A DNA stretch of 64,000 nucleotides from Pelagimonas sp050633425 (GCF_050633425.1 NZ_JBOEGM010000021.1:83138-147137), one strand, 5' to 3'; shown: positions 32,950-42,160, counted from the first letter of the stretch. Made by a program: numbers and translations. Notes: generated by a model from the letters alone, not told the origin.

Positions 32950-33389
32950 TCCAGCAATCCGGCTGCACAGCGTTCGATCAGCTCCAGCGTTCCGTCAAAA
33001 TCGCGGGTGTAATAGGGGTCTGGCACATGATCCGCACCGCTTTCTGGCGCGAAATCCGTAAACAATGCGAGCCGGGCGGTTGCCCCGGCTGGGCGCATGT
33101 TCTGAAGGTTGCTCAGATTGTCCGCATCCATCGCAACGATCAGGTCGAACTCCGAAAAATCTCCAGAGACAACCTGCCTCGCTCGGAGCGTCGAGAGGTC
33201 GTAACCTCTTGCTCTGGCGGTTTTTTGCATTGGTCCATAGGGCGGTTCCCCGCTATGCCATGCGCCTGTGCCGGCGCTGTCCAGCTCCAGCAATAAACCG
33301 CGCTTGCCCGCCATCGCCTGCGTCACAGCCTCTGCCGATGGCGATCGGCAAATATTTCCCAAACAGACAAAGAGTATACGTGTGCTCAT
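32940..33389 (-). CDS. Low-molecular-weight protein tyrosine phosphatase
   Basis: 149 aa. The P-loop FVCLGNICRSPSAEA near residues 7-21 contains the catalytic Cys-x5-Arg, and DPYYTRDFDG near 124-133 holds the general-acid Asp. Length and layout match the small cytoplasmic Tyr phosphatases (Wzb/arsenate-reductase fold). No exopolysaccharide kinase is adjacent, so the target is unknown. It is convergent with the 59-aa membrane protein gene. Confidence 0.93.
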   Translation of the reverse strand: MSTRILFVCLGNICRSPSAEAVTQAMAGKRGLLLELDSAGTGAWHSGEPPYGPMQKTARARGYDLSTLRARQVVSGDFSEFDLIVAMDADNLSNLQNMRPAGATARLALFTDFAPESGADHVPDPYYTRDFDGTLELIERCAAGLLDQL

Positions 33390-33468
33390 CCCACTGGATT
33401 AACCGCTGTTTGCCCCCCAGACAAGTGAGCGCAGCAGGGCGAGATCACGCCCGCCCTGCCATGCCAGT

Positions 33469-33963
33469 TTAATTGTCTTTTTTCTTCATCGCGCCGTGGC
33501 CACTGTGGTCCATGCCGCCATGTTTGCCTTTGCGCTTCAAATCGACTGGAATGTCGACAACAATGTCGCCAGCTTTCTCAAAGGTCAGCGTCACTTTGAC
33601 GGTTTCCCCGTCTTCCATAGGGCCGTTCAGCCCCATGAACATCACGTGATCACCGCCACGCATCAACATGTGTTTGCCGCCAGCAGGGATCTCAAACCCC
33701 TCCTCGACATGCATCATCTTCATGACGCCATCCCCCATATCTTTATGGGTATGCAGCTCAACTTTCTTGGAAATGTCTGAGGCGGCGCTCACCAGACGAT
33801 CGCCTTCAGAACCGGTGTTTTCGATGACCATAAAGGCCGCGCCAGCTTTGGCAGATTTACCGGCTGAACGGGCATATGAGTCCATCACAACAATGTCAGC
33901 CATGGCGGCAGAAGACATAAGAGCAAATGCAGCTGCGCCTGCGAAAATCGCATTGAATTTCAT
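33469..33963 (-). CDS. Periplasmic copper chaperone PCu(A)C
   Basis: 164 aa with a Sec signal (FAGAAAFALMSSAAMA) and the copper-site pattern of PCu(A)C, H-(M)-x10-M-x21-H-x-M: KVELHTHKDM..VMKMM, then KHMLMRGGDHVMFMG. It delivers Cu(I) to cytochrome c oxidase via Sco-type partners. The C-terminal tail is His/Met/Lys-rich (KHGGMDHSGHGAMKKKDN), an extra possible copper site. The DUF2946-like gene is upstream on the same strand, about 50 bases away. Confidence 0.92.
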   Translation of the reverse strand: MKFNAIFAGAAAFALMSSAAMADIVVMDSYARSAGKSAKAGAAFMVIENTGSEGDRLVSAASDISKKVELHTHKDMGDGVMKMMHVEEGFEIPAGGKHMLMRGGDHVMFMGLNGPMEDGETVKVTLTFEKAGDIVVDIPVDLKRKGKHGGMDHSGHGAMKKKDN

Positions 33964-34013
33964 AACAAGGAGATCCTTGGATTTAGATGTTAAAGAGAGA
34001 TGTCAGACGTGGA

Positions 34014-34361
34014 TCAGAGGTATTCTGGCGGCCCGCGGGCGCTTGCCGCAGGGGCCGCACGCCCATAAGTTCCAAACGTTTCAAGGGCATAACCCGCTTT
34101 GATCCAAGCATTCAAGGACGGGCCAACAGGCGCAGGCAACGCATCCAATGCCAAGACACCGGCAAAGTCCGGGCAGATCATCGGAGCGCCCGTTGGGTTG
34201 CCTTCGGCATCTACGGGGACGGACACAACGCCGAGTCCCTGGCAGATTTCCATCTCGCCCATAGCCGCCGCCTGCCCCTGCGCCACGGCCATTGTCTGGC
34301 TCGTGAGCGCGAGGATCAGCACCAGCGCATAGGCGCTCAGAGATCGCAGGATCATCTTCAT
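34014..34361 (-). CDS. DUF2946-like small exported protein
   Basis: 115 aa. A signal peptide or N-terminal anchor (ILRSLSAYALVLILALTSQTMAVA) is followed by EICQGLGVVSVPVDAEGNPTGAP and ICPDF, matching the DUF2946 core (Cys, VDxxGxPTGAP, CPDC), though the second Cys of the CPDC motif is Phe here. The C-terminal part is Pro/Ala-rich. Members of this group are frequently near copper-handling genes, as here (PCu(A)C next). Start chosen at 34361 so that the protein begins just before the hydrophobic signal. Confidence 0.6.
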   Translation of the reverse strand: MKMILRSLSAYALVLILALTSQTMAVAQGQAAAMGEMEICQGLGVVSVPVDAEGNPTGAPMICPDFAGVLALDALPAPVGPSLNAWIKAGYALETFGTYGRAAPAASARGPPEYL

Positions 34362-34443
34362 CGCCGCTAGATATACGCCCGAGTTCGCTGGGCGAAAAGC
34401 GGTATTTAGAAGCATGTTTTCTGACGCCCTCAATCGGCGTGAC

Positions 34444-35334
34444 TTACGAGCGTTTCACCCCATTTTGCCGGGCGACAAAATCGACAAGATGCGGAATGTA
34501 ATCCTTGTCACCATCCCCCCCGGTTGACACCGCCAACGCAAAACTGTTTTTGGCAGCGTTGCCAATCGGATTGGCCATCCCAGCCGCATCCGCCATGCTT
34601 TCGAGATACCGCATGTCCTTGAGCGCATTGGTCAATGTGAATTTGTGCGACTCTCGGTTGCCGTCCAGCGCGTAACTCATAAAGGTTTGATAAAACCCGC
34701 AATCCATGCGGCTTCCGCGAATGGCGCTATCGAAAACCTGCGCCGTAATGCCAACCTTTTCACCAAGAGCCAGCGCTTCGGAATACATGGCCGCATAGCC
34801 AAGGGACAAGAAATTGTTGAGCAATTTCATCTTATGCCCATCGCCCGGCCCGCCAATATGCACAACAGTACTGGCCCAGGCATCAATCGCCGGTTTGACC
34901 TTAGCAAACACCTCGTCTGTGGCCCCAACCAGCGCCGAGAGCGTGCCCTCTTCGGCTTGGACCGGGGTGCCCCCCAAAGGCGCATCAACGAGGTTCAGCC
35001 CGCGCTCTGCCAAGCTCTCTCCAAGCTTGAGAGTCGACACAGGATCAGAGGTTGAGCAATCAACGACAATCGCCCCCTTGGGCAATTGATCGGCCATTTT
35101 ATCAATCATCGCCTCAACTTGCAGCGATCCGGGCAGGCAAAGGAACACCACATCGCTGGCTGCGGCCAGTTCCTCAGGCGAAGCCGCCTCGCGGGCACCG
35201 CGCGCCACCAGATCATCGACCGGCCCGCGATTGCGGTGCCCCAACACTGTCAGGTCAAACCCAGCAGCGAGGATATTCTTTGCCATGCCGTGCCCCATCA
35301 GGCCGACACCAATAAAACCAATTGATTGCGTCAT
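34444..35334 (-). CDS. NAD(P)-dependent beta-hydroxyacid dehydrogenase (3-hydroxyisobutyrate dehydrogenase family)
   Basis: 296 aa. The N-terminal Rossmann motif is IGFIGVGLMGHGMAKNI, the substrate block NLVDAPLGGTP lies near 115-125, and the catalytic-Lys region DGHKMKLLNNFLSLGYAAMYSEA is near 165-187. These identify the 3-hydroxyisobutyrate / tartronate-semialdehyde / glyoxylate reductase family. The exact substrate cannot be fixed and no valine-degradation or glycerate genes adjoin. It lies between the DUF2946-like gene and rpmB on the same strand. Confidence 0.9.
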   Translation of the reverse strand: MTQSIGFIGVGLMGHGMAKNILAAGFDLTVLGHRNRGPVDDLVARGAREAASPEELAAASDVVFLCLPGSLQVEAMIDKMADQLPKGAIVVDCSTSDPVSTLKLGESLAERGLNLVDAPLGGTPVQAEEGTLSALVGATDEVFAKVKPAIDAWASTVVHIGGPGDGHKMKLLNNFLSLGYAAMYSEALALGEKVGITAQVFDSAIRGSRMDCGFYQTFMSYALDGNRESHKFTLTNALKDMRYLESMADAAGMANPIGNAAKNSFALAVSTGGDGDKDYIPHLVDFVARQNGVKRS

Positions 35335-35411
35335 GCGATTGCTCCCTCAGCGCCAAAACGGCGTGTCGGGGGTGTTCTAGCACAGCTTGCCACTGTGCAT
35401 CCAGCAAACGC

Positions 35412-35446
35412 AAAACCCCCGCCAAGTCACCTTGGCAGGGGTCTTT
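35412..35446 (-). terminator. Intrinsic terminator after rpmB
   Basis: On the minus strand CCCCTGCCAAG-GTGA-CTTGGCGGGG is followed by GTTTTG, about 30 bases beyond the rpmB stop. The stem is nearly perfect. Confidence 0.88.
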
Positions 35447-35472
35447 TGTCAGGTGCCAATCAGGCGGTCAGA

Positions 35473-35763
35473 TTACGCAGCTGCGGTCTGAGCCTTGGCA
35501 ATCTCTTTTTTGACTTTCAGAGCGCGGTCAGACAGCTCAACGTCCTTGGCTTTGGCCAGGAACTTGTCCAGACCACCCCGGTGGTCAACAGAGCGCAGGG
35601 CGTGCGCCGAGATGCGCAGTCTAACACCACGACCGAGTGCCTCGGACTGCAGAGTTACGTCATTCAAGTTGGGCAAAAAGCGACGCTTTGTCTTGTTGTT
35701 AGCGTGGCTTACGTTGTTGCCCGACATCGGGCCCTTACCGGTCAATTCGCAAACGCGCGACAT
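35473..35763 (-). CDS. rpmB: 50S ribosomal protein L28
   Basis: 96 aa, full length for alphaproteobacterial L28: MSRVCELTGKGPMSGNNVSH, ANNKTKRRFLPNLNDV and a basic middle (RLRISAHALRSVDHRGG) typical of the family, with an Ala-rich C-terminal tail. It is a structural protein of the large ribosomal subunit. It is transcribed alone and is followed by a strong terminator. Confidence 0.98.
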   Translation of the reverse strand: MSRVCELTGKGPMSGNNVSHANNKTKRRFLPNLNDVTLQSEALGRGVRLRISAHALRSVDHRGGLDKFLAKAKDVELSDRALKVKKEIAKAQTAAA

Positions 35764-35952
35764 GGGTTCATCCTCATCGTATCAGGGCAAGGATGCGGCC
35801 TTGCCAATGTCAAAGGGTGCCAATCGGGGCGAGGCATGATGGTCATCGGGCGAGGCCCAAAGTGATTCCCAAAACGCAAATCCCGAGGCGGCACCCGAAA
35901 TCTGGTCGGGGTGGCATAGACTCACACCTGCCCCGCGTCAAGGCAAGACTCG

Positions 35953-36936
35953 CTATTCGAGGGAAAGATGTTCCCTAAGCAGGGCCTCAGCCGCCGAAGA
36001 CGGTGTCATTGTGCCGTTTTCCACCTGTGATCCCAAATCTGTCATGATCCCGCGCACCGGATCGCTTGCCAAGCGCGCCAAAAGACGCTCGCGCACTTCG
36101 GCCTCAAACCAATGGCGGGCCTGGGCGGCGCGTCTGGCCTCAAAATGCCCGTGGTCACGGCGCCAGGTGTTCAGCTCGCGCATGGTATCCCAAGCAGTAT
36201 CCAACCCGTTTTGCTCAACTGCGGACACGGTCAGTGCTTTGGGGAAGTCTTGCGGATCCTGTGGGCGTTTACGCAAAAGCCGCAGAGCACCAGCATAATC
36301 GGCACAGGTGCGCATCGCCGTGTGTTTCAGATCGCCATCCGCTTTGTTGACCAGCAAGATATCGGCCATTTCCATGATCCCACGCTTGACGCCCTGAAGC
36401 TCATCCCCCCCCGCCGGGGCCAGCAACAGCAAGAACAGGTCGGACATTTCAGACACCATGGTTTCCGACTGTCCGACCCCCACGGTTTCGATCAAGATCA
36501 CGTCAAACCCAGCCGCTTCGCACAGATCAATCGCCTCACGCGTGCGGCGGGCAACCCCGCCCAACTGGCTTTGCGACGGTGACGGGCGGATAAAGGCGTT
36601 CTTGTCGCGGCTCAGCCGTTCCATCCGCGTTTTATCCCCCAAGATTGAGCCGCCAGAGCGCGCCGAGCTTGGATCAACCGCCAAAACCGCAACCCGAAGC
36701 CCCTGCCCCGTCAACATCATACCGAAGGATTCGATAAAGGTGGATTTTCCGACACCCGGCGTCCCTGACAGGCCGACACGTAGCGCCGTACGATCATGAC
36801 CACGCAGTGCCTCAAGCAAAGCCAGGGCCTGAGTGCGATGATCGTCGCGCCCGCTTTCGACCAATGTGATCGCCCGCGCCAAAGCGCGCCGGTTCCCGGC
36901 CAGCACCTGCTCCGCCATCGCCTTTATGTCTTGCAT
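35953..36936 (-). CDS. meaB: Methylmalonyl-CoA mutase-associated GTPase MeaB
   Basis: 327 aa G3E-type GTPase that guards and reloads adenosylcobalamin on methylmalonyl-CoA mutase. Evidence: Walker A GLSGTPGVGKSTF near 49-60, VDPSSARSGGSILGDKTRM (switch), VILIETVGVGQSE (DxxG-like), and LLVNKADGD (NKxD). The ATG at 36936 has AGGAGG upstream; the longer open frame upstream is not conserved. The mutase itself is not in the window. The C-terminus carries the helical dimerisation region (EVRERLLARLASDPV). Confidence 0.94.
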   Translation of the reverse strand: MQDIKAMAEQVLAGNRRALARAITLVESGRDDHRTQALALLEALRGHDRTALRVGLSGTPGVGKSTFIESFGMMLTGQGLRVAVLAVDPSSARSGGSILGDKTRMERLSRDKNAFIRPSPSQSQLGGVARRTREAIDLCEAAGFDVILIETVGVGQSETMVSEMSDLFLLLLAPAGGDELQGVKRGIMEMADILLVNKADGDLKHTAMRTCADYAGALRLLRKRPQDPQDFPKALTVSAVEQNGLDTAWDTMRELNTWRRDHGHFEARRAAQARHWFEAEVRERLLARLASDPVRGIMTDLGSQVENGTMTPSSAAEALLREHLSLE

Positions 36937-37206
36937 GCCCTGCCTCCTGACCCTGCCCTGTGGCTTCGGGCCACGTTGTGCCCGCAACCCAAGCCCGTTG
37001 TCCAGTGACGCCCCGCCGCAGCCCGGCGCTTGAGGCTTTGTTCTGGCGCGGCCAGGCTCAGATCGCAACATGCCCTTGAAACCCGCCGCTATCAGACCGA
37101 TCGCACAGCAGCGCGCAGTACCTCTTTCCCAAAGCACGGGTTTGTGCCCGAACCGGTGCTGGTGTCCCGATAAGCTCCAATGACGTTCTTAGGTTGCAAA
37201 TGCTGA

Positions 37207-37812
37207 CTATCTTGCGTGCGCGTTTACAGCCGCAGCGCAACGTCCGGGCAGCGCTGTTATTACGCTGAACTGATAGAATTGGACGGGCTGATGCTTGGGT
37301 TTTGACTCTGGCAAAACCTGCCGAACAACATTGCCGATGGCCGGTTGACTCGAAAGCACCACCCCGTGCTCAAGGCTCTTGCACCGCGCAACAACATGTC
37401 CTGGCTTTGCATGCTCGGTGAGGTCAACACTATCTGGGGCCTGCATGGCGCTGTTGAACCAAGACTCCGAGGCAGAAATGGCCTCATCCCACTCAACCCA
37501 ATCAGTCCATCGATCTCGAAATTCAACTTCTAATTCGGGGTGACGCCCCCACAACACGCAGGCGGTTATTCCTTGGCGAGATGAGATAAACATCGCCATC
37601 ATAGCCCCGACAGGGGTGTCTATTTGTCTTCTGGAACCACTGTTATCTTTATCAATGAGCGCCCCTATGCTTCCAAGAGGTTCGTCGGATTTATTCATGA
37701 CGCTTGCTTCGCACGCTGCATAGACCTCCAAAAGCGGCGTTTGCGCGTCAGCTGGCATTGCCCAAAAGAACGACACGGCAAGTGTCGACATGGTGTTTTT
37801 CAAAATACTCAT
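37207..37812 (-). CDS. Hypothetical exported protein
   Basis: 201 aa, no family recognised. A likely signal peptide (KNTMSTLAVSFFWAMPADAQ) precedes a soluble domain with conserved-looking Cys and Trp residues (YAACEASVM, GITACVLWGRHPELEVEFRDRWTDWVEW, ARCKSLEHG). It is AT-rich compared with meaB and hrpB on either side, suggesting later acquisition or relaxed selection. The start is chosen so that the signal peptide is at the N-terminus. Its gene is separated from meaB by about 270 bases with nothing recognisable in them. Confidence 0.55.
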   Translation of the reverse strand: MSILKNTMSTLAVSFFWAMPADAQTPLLEVYAACEASVMNKSDEPLGSIGALIDKDNSGSRRQIDTPVGAMMAMFISSRQGITACVLWGRHPELEVEFRDRWTDWVEWDEAISASESWFNSAMQAPDSVDLTEHAKPGHVVARCKSLEHGVVLSSQPAIGNVVRQVLPESKPKHQPVQFYQFSVITALPGRCAAAVNAHAR

Positions 37813-37850
37813 ACCTGGTACATTTACACCATGACGAGAGTTCGCCCAAT

Positions 37851-37967
37851 TCATTTCTTCCGACCAAATCCCCTAAGTGAGTTTTGCCATCTGGCCGCTG
37901 CAATCAGGCCGGTCATTGCACCAACCGCCCCTAACGCAATTGACCAAACGAATAGGTCAAAGGGCAT
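37851..37967 (-). CDS. Possible very small membrane protein
   Basis: About 38 aa: MPFDLFVWSIALGAVGAMTGLIAAARW followed by a basic tail (RGFGRKK). One hydrophobic helix with positive C-terminus is plausible for a small membrane protein, but no good ribosome site precedes it, and it may be chance. Divergent from hrpB by 33 bases. Confidence 0.3.
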   Translation of the reverse strand: MPFDLFVWSIALGAVGAMTGLIAAARWQNSLRGFGRKK

Positions 37968-38000
37968 GGACGCGGCGCGTGTGCTTGGCAATAAGGGCGC

Positions 38001-40448
38001 ATGACCCTTGCCTTGCCCATTGATGACGCTCTCCCCGATTTGATCAACGCGCTGCGCGCCTCTGGTCGTGCGGTCCTTCAAGCCCCACCCGGTGCCGGGA
38101 AAACCACGCGTGTGCCGATTGCGATGCTAGAGGCCGATCTGACCAGCGGGCGCATCTTGATGTTGGAACCGCGGCGCTTGGCGGCCCGTGCGGCGGCCTC
38201 CCGCTTGGCGGAACACTTCGGGGAGAAGCCGGGCCAGACCGTCGGCTATCGGATGCGAGGCGACAGTAAGGTGTCAAAGGCCACGCGGATCGAAGTCGTC
38301 ACCGAAGGCATTCTGACCCGAATGATCCAGTCCGATCCAGAGCTATCGGGCATCGGGGCGGTGATCTTTGATGAATTTCATGAACGCTCGCTTAATGCCG
38401 ATCTTGGGCTGGCGCTGTGTCTCGAAATCGCCGGGGCGCTGCGAGACGATCTCATCTTGGTGGCAATGTCCGCCACATTGGATGCCGAGCCTGTCGCCAA
38501 CCTCATGCAGGCCCCGGTTGTGACATCCAAGGGCCGGTCTTTTGAGGTCACCAATCGATGGCTACCTGCGCCACTCCCCAAGCGCGTTCGGTTTGAAGAC
38601 GCGATGTGTGATCTGATCCTCACCGCCTTGGATGAAACGGAGGGTGGCGTCTTGGCTTTCTTGCCGGGTGAAGGAGAAATCCGACGGGTCGAAGGACAGC
38701 TTAAAAAGCGCCTGCCCAATGGCGTTCATTTGCGCCCCTTGTTTGGCGCGATGGAGATCGGCGCACAGCGCGCCGCCATTCGCCCCGAGAGCGAGGGACG
38801 CAAATTGGTGCTGGCGACATCTATTGCCGAAACATCGCTAACCATCGAGGACATTCGAGTTGTCGTAGACGGCGGCAAGTCACGGCGCGCTCGGTTTGAT
38901 CCCGGATCGGGGATGTCACGTTTGGTGACCGAACGCGTCACCCGCGCTGAGGCTACCCAGCGTGCTGGGCGCGCAGGTCGTGTGGCCCCCGGCACAGCAT
39001 ACAAGCTCTGGACCAAGGGTGAAGAAGGCGCGCTAAGCCCTTACCCTCCCGCGGAAATTGAGGCTGCTGACCTGTCGGGATTGACACTTGAACTGGCCCT
39101 TTGGGGGGCTCATCCAGATCAGTTGCCGTTTTTGTCTCCGCCACCAGAAGGAACCTATGCGGAATCTTGCGCATTGCTGCAAATGCTGGGCGCATTAGAC
39201 AAAAGCAATCAAATCACAAGCCACGGGAGGGAGGTTTCACGCCTTCCACTCCACCCAAGGCTTGCACATATGCAAGAAAAATCAGGCCCGGATGGCGGAT
39301 TATTGGCCGCTATTTTATCTGATCGCGATCCAATCATAGGTGCACCCACAGATTTATCTCTTCGCATGGAAGCTCTACAAAATCCGCGAGAGTTTTCACA
39401 AAATCGACCATATGCGCTCAACCGGCCAGCTCTGGAACGGATAAAACAAGAGGCTAAGCGGCTGAGGTCTCTCATGAAGACCAAACCGCAACACTTTGTT
39501 AACTATGCTGAAATGGCCGCTCTGGCTTATCCAGATCGCATCGGCTTGCGGCGCAAGGGGGACGCGCCAAGGTTTCAACTTTCGGGCGGCAAAGGCGCAA
39601 TCATGGACGAAAGCGACCCGCTGGCCGGCCAGCGTTTGATCGTCGTCACGGATACCGACGGCAACCCGCGCGAAGCGAAAATCAGGCAAGCCATCGCCAT
39701 TTCTCAGAGCGAGTTGCGGGGCCTCTTTAGCAAACAGATTCAGTGGCATGAAAGCTGTTCTTGGAGCAAAAGAGACCGCCGAGTAGTTGCACGACGCCAA
39801 GAAATGCTTGGGGCGATTGCCCTTGAAGATCGCATCTGGAAAGACGCCCCTGAGGAGGACATTGCCCGCGCCATGTTGGAAGGTGTGCGTGACATCGGCA
39901 TCACATTGTCGGATGCCGCTCGACGGTTTTGTGCCCGTGTTGCGCTCGGGCGCGAAGGTGGTCTGGACCTTCCTGACATGTCCATAGATGCGCTGATGGA
40001 TGGGATTGACGATTGGCTGTTACCCTATGTATCGGGGGTTAAAACCGCTGAAGGCTGGAAGAAGTTTGACCTGTTACCGGCCCTGCGCGCGCGCCTGGAT
40101 TGGGGGCAAATGCAAGCTTTGGACACCGCAATCCCGGGCAAGTTTACAACGCCTCTGGGGCACGAAATCCCGATTGATTATTCCGGTGAACACCCGGAAA
40201 TTCAGCTGCGCTTGCAAGAGTTGTTTGGTCAAAAAAGCCACCCAATGGTCGGGCGAACAGCATTGCGTGTGACGCTCTTGTCACCTGCCCGGCGACCGGT
40301 ACAAACCACAATGGACTTGCCCGGATTCTGGGCTGGTAGCTATGCAGATGTTCGCAAAGATATGCGGGCAAAATACCCGCGCCACCCTTGGCCGGAAGAC
40401 CCGACAGAGGCGGACCCAACGCTTAGGGCCAAGCCGCGTAAACGGTAG
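38001..40448 (+). CDS. hrpB: ATP-dependent RNA helicase HrpB (DEAH-box family)
   Basis: 815 aa, full length. Superfamily 2 motifs: PPGAGKTTRVP (I, about residue 31), LEPRRLAARAAASRL (Ia), IFDEFHERSLNADLG (II, DEFH), AMSATLDAEP (III), ATSIAETSLTIEDIRVVVDGG (V) and TQRAGRAGRVAPGTAYKLW (VI), followed by the winged-helix, ratchet-like and HrpB C-terminal domains (IPIDYSGEHPEIQLRLQELFG). The cellular role is unclear; paralogue HrpA rescues collided ribosomes. A stretch around 39180-39480 is noticeably more AT-rich than the rest. Confidence 0.96.
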   Translation: MTLALPIDDALPDLINALRASGRAVLQAPPGAGKTTRVPIAMLEADLTSGRILMLEPRRLAARAAASRLAEHFGEKPGQTVGYRMRGDSKVSKATRIEVVTEGILTRMIQSDPELSGIGAVIFDEFHERSLNADLGLALCLEIAGALRDDLILVAMSATLDAEPVANLMQAPVVTSKGRSFEVTNRWLPAPLPKRVRFEDAMCDLILTALDETEGGVLAFLPGEGEIRRVEGQLKKRLPNGVHLRPLFGAMEIGAQRAAIRPESEGRKLVLATSIAETSLTIEDIRVVVDGGKSRRARFDPGSGMSRLVTERVTRAEATQRAGRAGRVAPGTAYKLWTKGEEGALSPYPPAEIEAADLSGLTLELALWGAHPDQLPFLSPPPEGTYAESCALLQMLGALDKSNQITSHGREVSRLPLHPRLAHMQEKSGPDGGLLAAILSDRDPIIGAPTDLSLRMEALQNPREFSQNRPYALNRPALERIKQEAKRLRSLMKTKPQHFVNYAEMAALAYPDRIGLRRKGDAPRFQLSGGKGAIMDESDPLAGQRLIVVTDTDGNPREAKIRQAIAISQSELRGLFSKQIQWHESCSWSKRDRRVVARRQEMLGAIALEDRIWKDAPEEDIARAMLEGVRDIGITLSDAARRFCARVALGREGGLDLPDMSIDALMDGIDDWLLPYVSGVKTAEGWKKFDLLPALRARLDWGQMQALDTAIPGKFTTPLGHEIPIDYSGEHPEIQLRLQELFGQKSHPMVGRTALRVTLLSPARRPVQTTMDLPGFWAGSYADVRKDMRAKYPRHPWPEDPTEADPTLRAKPRKR

Positions 40449-40458
40449 GTTTCCGACG

Positions 40459-41010
40459 CTAGGAGAGAATTTCAGCGGTGGTTTTGACTGCGGCGAAATC
40501 CGCTGCCAACGTTGCCAGTGTCACCTCTAGCGCCAGTTCGGGAGCGATGTCGCCGCCGTTCCGATCAGGCAAAGGAAAGGCGATCAGTGCATCTTCGGCC
40601 AGGGTTGTTTTGAAGCCCAAATTGGCGGCACTGCGCACGGTAGAGGCAATGCAAAACGCCGCAACCCCGCCCGCCACAACCAGATTTGTGATCCCCTGTT
40701 GGCGCAAATGTGCCTCTAGCCCGGTGCCGACAAACCCCGAGGAACCGGGCTTCCAAAAGATCGCTTCGCCCTGTTTCGGGGTCGCACATGCCATCGGTTG
40801 CCCACCCGGCTGATCCCTGCGAAACGGCACGTCCGGGTTGCTGTCTTCGTGGTGGAAAACGTGGACAATGGGCTTATCTTGCGCGCGGAAGTTCTTGACC
40901 AAGGCGGCGACTTGAACCCCGAAATCGGGATACACAACTGCGCGACCCGCTCGAATTCGGGTGTTCATCTCCTCTTGCAAATCAACAAGCAGCAGCGCCG
41001 TTTCCGACAT
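40459..41010 (-). CDS. Isochorismatase-like cysteine hydrolase
   Basis: 183 aa. The catalytic triad of the family is visible: Asp in LLVDLQEEM (about residue 9), Lys in FWKPGSSGFVGTG (about 90) and Cys in GGVAAFCIASTVRSAANLG (about 120). The fold covers nicotinamidases, ureidoacrylate and N-carbamoyl amidases; the substrate is not set. GGAG precedes the start. Downstream it is convergent with hrpB; upstream lies the palindromic element and argF. Confidence 0.87.
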   Translation of the reverse strand: MSETALLLVDLQEEMNTRIRAGRAVVYPDFGVQVAALVKNFRAQDKPIVHVFHHEDSNPDVPFRRDQPGGQPMACATPKQGEAIFWKPGSSGFVGTGLEAHLRQQGITNLVVAGGVAAFCIASTVRSAANLGFKTTLAEDALIAFPLPDRNGGDIAPELALEVTLATLAADFAAVKTTAEILS

Positions 41011-41066
41011 GTTTCAACACTCCGATTTACCATCTGATCATCAGGCTCACCAACAAGTAGGGCGCA

Positions 41067-41114
41067 CCAAAACCCTTGCAAGGGTTTTGCAAATTCCAAA
41101 CATGGAATTTTGGG
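41067..41114 (-). repeat. Composite two-hairpin palindromic element (copy 1), after argF
   Basis: The element contains a perfect 22-base palindrome (41068-41089, CAAAACCCTTG and its complement) directly joined to a second stem AAATTCCA-AAC-ATGGAATTT (41091-41109). A second copy, in the same orientation relative to the upstream gene, is at 50597-50641. Here it lies 29 bases after the argF stop. Confidence 0.8.
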
Positions 41115-41142
41115 CACGCCCGCCTGAAACAAACCGCGAAAT

Positions 41143-42069
41143 TTAGACGCCCAAACACCAGCGCATGACAGCTTTTTGAGCGTGCAGGCGGTTTTCGGCC
41201 TCATCCCAGATCACCGAATTTGGCCCATCCATCACCTCAGACGTCACTTCTTCTTCGCGATGCGCAGGCAGGCAATGCATGAACAAGGCGTCCGGTTTGG
41301 CGGCATCCATTAGCTTTTGGTTGACTTGATAAGGGCGCAGCATGTTGTGACGCCGTTCGCGCGCCGATTGCGCGTCATGCATCGACACCCATGTATCTGC
41401 CAGGATCAGGTCCGCGCCATCCACGGCTTTGAACGGGTCACGTTCGATTGTAATTGTAGAACCTTCGTTGCGGGCGAGCCCGACAAATTCCATCTCGGGA
41501 TCAAGCTGAACCGGGCCGGTAAAAGTCAGATCAAAACCGAACTGACCAGCCGCATGGAGGAACGACGCACACACGTTATTGCCATCGCCACACCAGACGA
41601 CTTTCTTGCCTTTGATCGGGCCGCGATGTTCCTCATAGGTCAGAATATCGGCCATGATTTGGCAGGGATGCGTGCGGTCCGTCAGGCCGTTGATCACCGG
41701 CACAGTGGCAAATTCAGCCATTTCCTCAAGCACGCTTTCGTCAAAGGTACGGATCATGATCATATCGACATAGCGGCTTAGAACGCGGGCCGTGTCGGCG
41801 ATGGTTTCACCGTGGCCCAGTTGCATATCATTGCCAGACAGAACCATCGTCTGCCCCCCCATTTGCCGCACACCGACGTCAAAAGACACGCGGGTCCGGG
41901 TGGACGGTTTTTCGAAGATCAGCGCAACCATTCGGCCATCAAGAGGTTTTTCATCGTCGAGCATCGCCTTGGGACGGCCCAGGCGGGCCTGTTTCATGGC
42001 GCTGGCGTTATCAATGATCCCACGAAGGGCGGCTTTGTCGGTTTTGTGGATGTCGAGAAAATGGTTCAT
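41143..42069 (-). CDS. argF: Ornithine carbamoyltransferase
   Basis: 308 aa. Carbamoyl-phosphate site FEKPSTRTRVSFDVG (STRTR), DRTHPCQI (HPCQ) and the ornithine site MHCLPAHREEEV (HCLP) are all present. It makes citrulline from ornithine and carbamoyl phosphate in arginine synthesis. The start at 42069 is the family start; 37 extra in-frame codons upstream are not conserved. It follows argD by about 90 bases, with no intervening terminator, so the two are likely co-transcribed. Confidence 0.97.
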   Translation of the reverse strand: MNHFLDIHKTDKAALRGIIDNASAMKQARLGRPKAMLDDEKPLDGRMVALIFEKPSTRTRVSFDVGVRQMGGQTMVLSGNDMQLGHGETIADTARVLSRYVDMIMIRTFDESVLEEMAEFATVPVINGLTDRTHPCQIMADILTYEEHRGPIKGKKVVWCGDGNNVCASFLHAAGQFGFDLTFTGPVQLDPEMEFVGLARNEGSTITIERDPFKAVDGADLILADTWVSMHDAQSARERRHNMLRPYQVNQKLMDAAKPDALFMHCLPAHREEEVTSEVMDGPNSVIWDEAENRLHAQKAVMRWCLGV

Positions 42070-42160
42070 TGGGTTTTGCTTTTTGTGAGGGGGGATAGGG
42101 GCGCTGCCCCCGTCTTTGGTCCCAAAGACTCCCCCGGGATATTTGTGGAAAGAAGAAGCC

